Assembly: GCA_035693825.1 (NCBI GenBank)
Contig: DASSGB010000182.1
Location: 1-14,413 of the forward strand
Origin: MGOM01 sp035693825
GTDB taxonomy: Bacteria > Chloroflexota > Anaerolineae > Anaerolineales > E44-bin32
Direction: 5' to 3'
Length of the DNA: 14,413 nt
A program made the position numbers and the translations under genes. A model generated the notes under the pieces. That model saw only the letters and a program-made list of their open reading frames with translations. It made no database searches and was not told the DNA's origin. This document shows, one piece after another, positions 6,306 through 12,450 of this stretch; within the stretch, counting starts at the first letter, position 1; each line of letters begins with the position of its first letter.

Positions 6306-8303
6306 ATGCAACCTCGGACGGTGGTTTTCATCATGCTTTCGGCGGCAAGTCTCGCCTGCGGCTCACTTGCCGCTCAGCCCACGCCGTCGGGAATTCCCTC
6401 GCCCACGCCGCGTTTCGGAGAGGCTCCCGAGCGTTCGGGAGAAGAGCCGGTCGCCATCATCGGGCAGATCCCCTTCACCTCTCCCTTCTTCCTTCAAGGT
6501 AACGCCGAACCTTTCGTTCTGCTCGAGGACGAATCGGGCTTCATCCGGCGCGATAAGGAGTTCGTCTTTCCTCTCGAGGGTCAGGCCATCGGCCCGGTGG
6601 AGCAGATCGACGACAGCACGCTCGTCTACACCCTGCCGCTGCCGATGGAACCTCTCGGAACCCTCGTGGATGTCGATCACGACGGAGTCGACGAAGACGG
6701 CGTGATGGTCTTTGCCATCGCCTACTGGTCGAACACGTGGGGTGGACCCTTCCTCGAACCCCGCGACGGCCGAGGCTGGTCCAACGCCTACACGTCGGCC
6801 CGCACCGACCCGCACCGGGAAGATGAGATCGTGGGCGGCACGCTGCTCGTGTGGGCCGCGGATGCGACCCAGGGCTTCCCCACCGACTTCGGCCCGGACG
6901 GCCTGCTTTTCACCGATGACGATCCGATCGGCTCGCTCCCCGCCGGCTACAACCTGGTGGACCTGGACGCGCATCCCTTCCGCGTCTACAAAGAACGGCG
7001 GCCGGCGATCGACCTGCTCGAGGGCGCGACCGCGGTGAGCGACTTCACCTCGCTTCCCTACGCCGAGGCCTTCGCGGCCCTGTTCGACAAGGCTTCTCTC
7101 GAGTATCCCTTTACCGAAGACAAGGGGATCGATTGGGAGGCGTTGCGGGCGGAGTTCACACCCCGCATGCAGGCCGCCGAAAGTCCGCGCGACTTCTATC
7201 GCGCCCTCAAGGATTTCACCCTGGCCTTTCCCGATGGTCATGTGGGCCTGTCGTTCGATGCCGAGATCTTCTTCGAGGACTACGGCGGAAGCTTCGGGCT
7301 CGTCCTGAGCGAGCTCAGCGATGGGACGGTCCTGGCCGTACTGGTGCTGGCCGGATTCCCGGCCGAGCAGGCCGGAATCCAGACCGGCGCCGAGATCACC
7401 ACGTGGGACGGGCGTGCCATCCGGTCCGCCCTGGATGACGTGCGTCCCTTCCTCGGTCCCTTTTCGACGCCGCAGGCCGAGCGGCCGATGCAGCTGCTGT
7501 TCCTGACCCGGGTGCCGGACGAGACGACGATCCAGGTGGAGTTCCGGAATCCGGGGCAGCCGGCTCACACCGTCGAGCTCCAGGCGGTGGTCGACTATGA
7601 CTCGCTCTTCGCCGCTCTCCCGGAATTCAATTACGACCAGGTGCAGCAGCCCATCGAGGGCGAAGTCCTCGACGACTCGGGCTTCGGCTATCTGCTCATC
7701 ACGACCTTCTCCGAAGACTACAACCTGATGGCTCGGTTGTGGGAGTTCCACCTCCAGAAGCTGCTCGAGGCCGAGATCGGCGGGCTGATCATCGACGTGC
7801 GCAACAATCCGGGAGGCAACGGCGGCCTGGCGACGGACTTCGCCGGCTATTTCTTCGACGAAGAGATCGAGCTCTCGCGCCATTCCTACTACAATGCCAT
7901 CAGCGGCGCCTTTGAGGATCGCGGCACGCCGGCTCGCCTGGAACCCGGTCCGATTCTGTTCGAAGGTCCCGTGGCGATCCTGGTCGGGCCGAACTGCGTC
8001 AGCGCCTGTGAAGGCTTCGTCTACGCGCTGACGCGCAACGACCGCGCCGTCGTCGTCGGCCACGCGCCGACGGCCGGGGCTTACGGCGAGGTCGGCCGCG
8101 GGCAGTACACCCTGCCGGGAGACCTCTCGCTGCAGTTCCCCACCGGCCGCCCCGAGACGCCCGAAGGGGAGCTGTTGATCGAAGGTCGGGGCATCCCGCC
8201 CGACATTCTTGTGCCGGTGAGTCGCGAAAGCGCCCTGGGGCAGATCGATGCGGTGCTCCAGGCCGCGGTCGAAGCCCTGCGCGATGCACTGAGCGGCGCG
8301 TAA
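6306..8303 (+). CDS. S41-family (C-terminal-processing-like) peptidase lipoprotein
   Basis: This is a 665-residue exported serine peptidase. ATG 6306 with GAGGTG just upstream is preferred to the GTG at 6294. It opens with a signal peptide ending S-L-A-C-G, with C18 the likely lipidated residue, then a Pro-rich linker. Residues of about 110-250 form an uncharacterised domain with a calcium-loop-like D-V-D-H-D-G-V-D-E-D. A D-G-H motif (310-312) precedes a PDZ-like domain (about 325-415) with A-E-Q-A-G-I-Q-T-G-A-E-I. The S41 core has I-D-V-R-N-N-P-G-G (496-504) and the nucleophile S566 in V-S-A-C-E. The lysine-containing G-K-x-x-x-G-K-G block that follows in CtpA-type enzymes is replaced by G-H-A-P-T-A-G-A-Y-G, so the Ser-Lys dyad is absent. 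H312 may serve as in tricorn-like S41 enzymes. It is the first gene of the operon. Confidence 0.88.
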   Translation: MQPRTVVFIMLSAASLACGSLAAQPTPSGIPSPTPRFGEAPERSGEEPVAIIGQIPFTSPFFLQGNAEPFVLLEDESGFIRRDKEFVFPLEGQAIGPVEQIDDSTLVYTLPLPMEPLGTLVDVDHDGVDEDGVMVFAIAYWSNTWGGPFLEPRDGRGWSNAYTSARTDPHREDEIVGGTLLVWAADATQGFPTDFGPDGLLFTDDDPIGSLPAGYNLVDLDAHPFRVYKERRPAIDLLEGATAVSDFTSLPYAEAFAALFDKASLEYPFTEDKGIDWEALRAEFTPRMQAAESPRDFYRALKDFTLAFPDGHVGLSFDAEIFFEDYGGSFGLVLSELSDGTVLAVLVLAGFPAEQAGIQTGAEITTWDGRAIRSALDDVRPFLGPFSTPQAERPMQLLFLTRVPDETTIQVEFRNPGQPAHTVELQAVVDYDSLFAALPEFNYDQVQQPIEGEVLDDSGFGYLLITTFSEDYNLMARLWEFHLQKLLEAEIGGLIIDVRNNPGGNGGLATDFAGYFFDEEIELSRHSYYNAISGAFEDRGTPARLEPGPILFEGPVAILVGPNCVSACEGFVYALTRNDRAVVVGHAPTAGAYGEVGRGQYTLPGDLSLQFPTGRPETPEGELLIEGRGIPPDILVPVSRESALGQIDAVLQAAVEALRDALSGA

Positions 8304-8312
8304 GGAGGACGC

Positions 8313-9482
8313 ATGCCTGAGACGGCCGATGCCATCATCATAGGCGCGGGCATCCACGGCGCCAGCCTTGCCTTTCACCTATCGCTTCGCGGCCTTCGCC
8401 CGCTGGTCCTCGAGAGGCGCTTCATCGCCGCCGGCGCGACGGGCCGCTCGAGCGGCCTGGTGCGCATGCACTACGATCTCGAGCCGGAGTCGGCGCTGGC
8501 CTGGGCCTCCTTCCGCATCTTCCACGAATGGAAGAACATCGTCGGCGGCGATTGCGGCTTCACCCGCACGGGATTCGTACAGATCGTGGATCCCGCGGCC
8601 GAGGACAGGCTGCAAGCCAACGTCGCCATGCACCAGCGGCTGGGGATTCCCAGCCTGCTCGTCACCGCCGACGATGTGCGCCGCCTGGCGCCCTCGTTCC
8701 GAACGGACGATTTCGCCGTTGCCGCATTCGAACCGGAGTCCGGCTACGCGGATCCGACGGCGTCCGCCTCGGGCTTTCTCGAAGCCGCCCGCGGGCGCGG
8801 GGCGCGTCTCGTGCAAGAGGCGCGCGTGCAGTCGATTCGCATCGCAGGTGGACGCATCGTCGGAGTCGACACGACGCAGGGGGCATTCGACGCGCCCATC
8901 ATCGTCAATACCGCCGGCGCCTGGGCGGCCGAGATCGGGCACATGACCGGCGTCGATCTGCCGGTGACCACCTGGCGCCACGACACGGCCTTCTTCGTGC
9001 GCCCGCCCGAACTCGGGCCGAGTCATCCGACGGTCATCGACTTCATTCACTCGATGTATTTCCGGCCCGAAACGGGGGGCCTGACTCTCGTCGGGCTGGA
9101 GGACGGCAATCCCATCGGGCTTTCGCCCGAGGGCGATTCCGGCCGCGCCCAACCGGGTTTCGTCGAACGCGCCATCGACCGCATCTGCCGCCGGATCCCC
9201 GCCATGGAGGGCGGCTCGCTGCACAGCGCCAACGGCGGTTTCGACGGCATCACTCCCGACCAGCGCGCCATCCTCGACCAGGTCGGGCCTGAAGGCTTCT
9301 TCGTCGCCTGCGGTTTCAGCGGAACCGGCTTCAAGATCGGGCCGGCCGTAGGGGCATGCATGAGCGAACGGATTCTGGACGGCCGGGCCACGACCGTCGA
9401 TATCACGCCTTTCCGCTTCGCTCGATTCGCGGAGGGCAAGCCCCTCTCCGGAGAACATGCCTACGAAAGCATCTGGCGCTGA
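8313..9482 (+). CDS. DAO-family FAD-dependent oxidoreductase
   Basis: This is a 389-residue flavoprotein of the D-amino-acid-oxidase/sarcosine-oxidase-β family, which oxidises amines or amino acids. The N-terminal Rossmann motif is G-A-G-I-H-G (11-16), with the ribose-binding E34 at the end of the second strand. The flavin loop A-G-A-T-G-R-S-S-G follows at about 41-49. The C-terminal flavin-contact block is C-G-F-S-G-T-G-F-K-I-G-P-A-V-G, the usual ending of the family. It has no signal peptide and is likely cytoplasmic. AGGAGG (8303-8308) lies four bases before ATG, and the gap to the S41 gene is nine bases. Its last 26 bases overlap the start of the selenoprotein candidate. No sarcosine oxidase or glycine cleavage genes are near, so the substrate is open. 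Confidence 0.88.
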   Translation: MPETADAIIIGAGIHGASLAFHLSLRGLRPLVLERRFIAAGATGRSSGLVRMHYDLEPESALAWASFRIFHEWKNIVGGDCGFTRTGFVQIVDPAAEDRLQANVAMHQRLGIPSLLVTADDVRRLAPSFRTDDFAVAAFEPESGYADPTASASGFLEAARGRGARLVQEARVQSIRIAGGRIVGVDTTQGAFDAPIIVNTAGAWAAEIGHMTGVDLPVTTWRHDTAFFVRPPELGPSHPTVIDFIHSMYFRPETGGLTLVGLEDGNPIGLSPEGDSGRAQPGFVERAIDRICRRIPAMEGGSLHSANGGFDGITPDQRAILDQVGPEGFFVACGFSGTGFKIGPAVGACMSERILDGRATTVDITPFRFARFAEGKPLSGEHAYESIWR

Positions 9483-10002
9483 GGCGCTGGGCTCCCTGCG
9501 CGGCTCGCTCGCGCCGCTCGTCGAGTGGTTCAATGCCCATCGCGATGCGCCGCGACTGATGGCTATCCTTTCACCGACTTGATGGACCTGCCTGAGGGGT
9601 GCCCGGTCGGTGCATCGCACGCTCGCCGCCGAACAGAACCCGGACCTGGCAGCCGCCATGATCTGGATTCACATGCTCCCGGCCGACAGCCTTGAGGCAT
9701 CCCTGGCCGCGGCGCAACACTTCAGCCTTGCCGGCCTGGCGCACTTCCACGATCCTCTGAGGTTGGCAGGCCGGTCGGTGGGTATGGCCCTCGAATCAGC
9801 CGGCGCGACAGCCTGGGATGTCTACCTGGTCTTTCGCTCGGGCCCTGAATGGGTCGCCGAGGCGCCGGTGCCCACGGCCTGGGCTCACCAACTGACGGAC
9901 GCCTGGGCGGACGTTCGTGCCCGGCGCCAGGGCCCGGCTTTGAGACAATGGCTCGTGCATCACGTGCGCGACCTGAAGCAAGACCCTGGGAGGACAGCAT
10001 GA
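9457..10002 (+). CDS. Candidate selenoprotein, thioredoxin-like with U-W-T-C motif (in-frame TGA read as Sec)
   Basis: One frame runs from ATG 9457 to TGA 10000, broken only by TGA at 9580-9582. Reading that codon as selenocysteine gives 181 residues with Sec42. The context is a strand, R-L-M-A-I-L-S-P-T, then U-W-T-C (42-45), then a helix, L-R-G-A-R-S-V-H-R-T-L, then a strand, A-A-A-M-I-W-I-H-M-L. That is the β-(C-x-x-C)-α-β start of a thioredoxin fold with Sec at the attacking position. A later W-D-V-Y-L-V-F and a W-A-H-Q-L motif look like a conserved core. Codons on both sides of the TGA look coding. GGAG (9450-9453) lies three bases before ATG, inside the end of the FAD gene; the stop overlaps the next start as ATGA. 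A hairpin follows the TGA. A plain annotation would start at GTG 9610 and lose the redox motif. Alternatives are a nonsense mutation or a sequencing error of a Cys codon. The partner and reaction are unknown. Confidence 0.72.
9583..9614 (+). promoter_or_regulatory. Candidate bacterial SECIS hairpin
   Basis: It lies directly 3' of the TGA. Pairs proposed: 9583-9584 with 9613-9614, 9586-9588 with 9609-9611, 9590-9592 with 9605-9607 (one G-U), then a bulged UGA (9593-9595), then GGG 9596-9598 with CCC 9602-9604. The apical loop is GUG at 9599-9601. The loop starts 17 bases after the UGA with a G in first place, and there is a bulged U below the upper stem. Known bacterial SECIS elements have a G at the start of a small loop, 16-37 bases from the UGA. 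Two mismatches weaken the lower stem. Folded by hand, without an energy calculation. Confidence 0.5.
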
Positions 10003-10313
10003 TCGTGACCACAGGAAATGAAATCGCCGGGCGATCCGTCGCGGTGTACCTGGGGGTGGTGCGAGGCATCGTGGTTCGCTCGCCGACGATCGGCCAGGGG
10101 ATCCTCGGAGGCCTCAACCAGATCATCGGCGGCAACATTGAGGCCTATGCGCAGGTGTGCGAGGCGGCACGGCGGGAGGCCTACGATCGCATGGTGGCAC
10201 ACGCCGCGGAGATCGGCGCCGATGCCATCGTGGGCATGCGCTACGACGCCACGGAGTTCACCCAGTCGGCGACGGAGGTTCTGGCCTACGGGACGGCCGT
10301 CCGGCTCGGGTGA
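9999..10313 (+). CDS. YbjQ/UPF0145 family protein
   Basis: This is a 104-residue protein of the YbjQ family (Pfam 'putative heavy-metal-binding domain'), whose members form pentamers; the function is not established. The full family pattern is visible: T-T-G-N-E-I-A-G-R, then Y-L-G-V-V-R-G-I-V-V-R-S, then I-G-G-N-I-E-A-Y, R-R-E-A-Y-D-R-M, G-A-D-A-I-V-G-M-R-Y-D, and the end strand V-L-A-Y-G-T-A-V. The start ATG 9999 has GGGAGG (9988-9993) five bases upstream and overlaps the preceding stop by ATGA, which implies translational coupling. A longer frame upstream lies within the selenoprotein gene and is not used. It is the last gene of the operon. The coupling to a thioredoxin-like selenoprotein is unusual and may hint at a redox or metal role. 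Confidence 0.92.
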   Translation: MIVTTGNEIAGRSVAVYLGVVRGIVVRSPTIGQGILGGLNQIIGGNIEAYAQVCEAARREAYDRMVAHAAEIGADAIVGMRYDATEFTQSATEVLAYGTAVRLG

Positions 10314-10315
10314 AA

Positions 10316-10388
10316 GGCAGTGGCCAGTCCCTGCGCCTACCATTCTTCCGCCAGACGAAGCGCAGGGGTCAGTGGTGAGTGGTCAGTA
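10316..10388. repeat. Hairpin flanked by 7-bp repeats between convergent genes
   Basis: CCCTGCGC (10329-10336) pairs with GCGCAGGG (10360-10367) around a 23-base loop. On the left stand the heptamers GGCAGTG and GCCAGTC (10316-10329). On the right, starting at the very end of the stem, are GTCAGTG, GTGAGTG and GTCAGTA (10368-10388). The element sits between the YbjQ gene and the convergent AOR gene, so it could serve as a two-way terminator, but there is no T tract. The heptamer sequence differs from that at 2480 and 4484, while the period is the same. Confidence 0.6.
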
Positions 10389-10399
10389 GGATTGAGGGG

Positions 10400-12292
10400 C
10401 TAGGAATCTAGTAGATCCGCCACCCAGCCCAGGTCGAGCTGTTCCAATTTGGCTCGTGTGGGAGTGCCCGTCGCTACGTCCCAGCCGGCCATCGCGTAGT
10501 ACACATCCTTCGCCTGTTCGACCTCTTCCGGTGATACGACGAGCCCCTCGCTCTTGCCCCCCGTGAGCGCCTTCTGCATCTTCTTCGGCAGAACGTCCGC
10601 CTCCCGGCCGATTCCCTGGCGCGCGTTGTAAGCCCGCATCAGGTTCAGGCGCCGCTCGCCCACGCGCATCAGTTCTTCGACCGTGACCTCCCATCCGGTC
10701 ACGGCCTGGATCGTCGCCGCCAGCTGCTCCATGCCGTACAGGTGCCACGCCGGCCCGAAGACGAATTGGCACATGTTGACACTGTCCAGGCACGAGTAGG
10801 CGTACTGGGTCTTCAAGGCGAAGCGAATCTTTTCTTCGTTGAGCACCTTCGTCGGCTGAGGCGGATCGGTGACGCCGATTTCGGCCAGGCGCGCGGTGTT
10901 CGACTTCCACGACGGATCATGTTCGCTCGACTGATGGTCGGCCCCGAACGGATTCACGGCGTAGATGAGCGCCAGGCTGCGCTTGACGTGCGGCATATGG
11001 GCCGGCATCTCCTGGCCCTTGACGGCCACCACCAGATCCTCACTTCCGCGTCCGAGCCTGGCCGCGGCCCGCGCCGAACCCTCGGCCAATAGATCGCCAA
11101 GCCCCTCACGGCGGGCGATCTTTTCGACCATCTTCACCATGGCTTCCGTGTTCCCGAAGCGCAGCTCGAGGCCGTCGGCCTCCTCACGGCTCAGCAGCCC
11201 CTGCTCGAAACAGTCCATCGCCCAGGCGATGGTCGCCCCGCAGGAGATGGTGTCCATTCCATACATGTTGCACAGTTGGGAGGCGTAGGCCACCGCCGCC
11301 AGATCGCCGATGCCGCAATACGAGCCGAAGGTTGCCAGAGTTTCGTATTCGGGGCCGCCGTAGTGTGGATCGACCAGGTAGGGCCCTTCTTTGATTTCCA
11401 CGACGCGCTTGCAGCGCACGGTGCAGGCGTAGCACGTGTCCCGATTCTTCAAGATGGTGTTGGCCATCGTCTTTCCGTCGAGGGCTTCCCAGCCCTCAAA
11501 CACGCCGCTGGCCCAGTTGCGGCTGACGAGGCCTCCGACCGCGTTTTGCCCCCGGACGACTTCGGCCGTTCCGAGCAGCCCCAGGCCTTCGACGCCCGAG
11601 CCCTCGAAGTGCTCGGCTCCCCAACGCGCCATCTGGATGACCGCGCTTCGGTCGGCCAGCGCGGGCCGCAGCGTGCCGCGCACGGCCACCGCCTTGAGAT
11701 TCTTGCTGCCCATGACGGCGCCCATGCCGGTGCGACCGTTGGCCCGATTGGACATGTTCATCAGCGCCGCGAACCGCACGCGATTCTCGCCCGCCGGGCC
11801 CACCTGCAGCACCTCGATCTTGTCGTCGCCCAGCTCGGAACGAATCGCCGCTTCCGCCTCGCCGGTGATCTTCCCCCACAGGTGATCGGCCGGCCGCAGC
11901 TCCGCTTCGCCGTTGTGCAGCCACAGGTACACCGGCCGCGGCGACCGGCCGCGCACCACCAGGGCGTCGAAACCCGAGAACTTCATCTCGGCGGGGAAGA
12001 ACCCGCCCGATTGCGAATCGCCGATCGCCCCGGTCAACGGCGAACGCGCCACAGACGTCAACCTGCTCTGGCCCGAGATGGGCGCCCCGGTGATGACGCT
12101 CAACGTCAGCGCCAGCGGGCTCTCCGGGCTGAACGCGTCAACCTCGCGAGGGCTTTCGCGCAACAGGTAGTACATGCCCAGCGCGCTGCCGCCCATGTAG
12201 CGGCGGTAGATCGCCTCATCCGGCGTCTCCGTTTCGAGGCTGCCGTTCGTCAGGTCGACGTGCAGGACCTTGCCGTGGTACCCATTGGGCAT
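10400..12292 (-). CDS. aor: Aldehyde:ferredoxin oxidoreductase, tungsten/molybdopterin enzyme
   Basis: This is a 630-residue cytoplasmic enzyme that oxidises aldehydes to carboxylates with ferredoxin as electron acceptor (or the reverse), using a bis-pterin tungsten cofactor and one 4Fe-4S cluster. The N-terminus G-Y-H-G-K-V-L-H-V-D-L-T is the classic AOR opening. The pterin-binding region includes the N-R-A-N-G-R-T-G-M-G block and G-S-K-N-L-K-A-V-A-V. The cluster ligands are C287-x2-C290-x3-C294 and C508 in D-S-V-N-M-C, in place of the usual D-x-x-G-L-C. The spacing and length match archaeal AOR closely. ATG 12292 is chosen because GGAGG (plus 12298-12302) precedes it by five bases; an upstream ATG at 12340 adds 16 atypical residues. 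No MoaD/ThiS-like, ferredoxin or pterin gene lies next to it in this window, so it looks solitary. The substrate is unknown. Confidence 0.93.
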   Translation of the reverse strand: MPNGYHGKVLHVDLTNGSLETETPDEAIYRRYMGGSALGMYYLLRESPREVDAFSPESPLALTLSVITGAPISGQSRLTSVARSPLTGAIGDSQSGGFFPAEMKFSGFDALVVRGRSPRPVYLWLHNGEAELRPADHLWGKITGEAEAAIRSELGDDKIEVLQVGPAGENRVRFAALMNMSNRANGRTGMGAVMGSKNLKAVAVRGTLRPALADRSAVIQMARWGAEHFEGSGVEGLGLLGTAEVVRGQNAVGGLVSRNWASGVFEGWEALDGKTMANTILKNRDTCYACTVRCKRVVEIKEGPYLVDPHYGGPEYETLATFGSYCGIGDLAAVAYASQLCNMYGMDTISCGATIAWAMDCFEQGLLSREEADGLELRFGNTEAMVKMVEKIARREGLGDLLAEGSARAAARLGRGSEDLVVAVKGQEMPAHMPHVKRSLALIYAVNPFGADHQSSEHDPSWKSNTARLAEIGVTDPPQPTKVLNEEKIRFALKTQYAYSCLDSVNMCQFVFGPAWHLYGMEQLAATIQAVTGWEVTVEELMRVGERRLNLMRAYNARQGIGREADVLPKKMQKALTGGKSEGLVVSPEEVEQAKDVYYAMAGWDVATGTPTRAKLEQLDLGWVADLLDS

Positions 12293-12400
12293 CGGTTCCT
12301 CCAGCTGCAGCACGTGCGGCATCATCCGGCGCACGGACATCAGGCCCCGGCCTCACCCATTCGACACCGCATGAGCGGCGCTCCGGGGCAGCCTTCAGCA

Positions 12401-12406
12401 AGTATA
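12401..12406 (-). promoter_or_regulatory. -10 box for the AOR gene
   Basis: On the minus strand TATACT (plus 12406-12401) matches five of six -10 bases, about 110 bases before the AOR start. No good -35 hexamer is seen 16-18 bases upstream. It lies between the hairpin at 12421 and the AOR start, so it would allow AOR to be transcribed separately from the DUF4173 gene. Confidence 0.35.
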
Positions 12407-12420
12407 ACGGGGCAGGCGGA

Positions 12421-12441
12421 GCCGAGGCATATTCCCTCGGC
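12421..12441 (-). terminator. Hairpin downstream of the DUF4173 gene
   Basis: GCCGAGG (12421-12427) and CCTCGGC (12435-12441) form a perfect 7-bp stem with a 7-base loop, nine bases past the DUF4173 stop. No T run follows on the minus strand, so it may act only as a weak or rho-assisted terminator, or as an mRNA 3'-end stabiliser. Confidence 0.4.
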
Positions 12442-12450
12442 CCTTTGGTC

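Noticed and set aside
6363..8378. Minus-strand open frame of 671 codons
   Set aside because: It is the antisense shadow of the S41 peptidase gene in high-GC DNA; the product has no recognisable domain and no ribosome-binding site was seen.
8379..9659. Minus-strand open frame of 426 codons
   Set aside because: Antisense shadow of the FAD oxidoreductase gene, rich in Arg/Gly/Ala, with no family pattern.
9610..10002. Stand-alone 130-residue gene starting at GTG 9610
   Set aside because: The same frame continues upstream through TGA 9580 to a ribosome-binding site and ATG at 9457, and the truncated form would lack the first strand and redox motif of its own fold.
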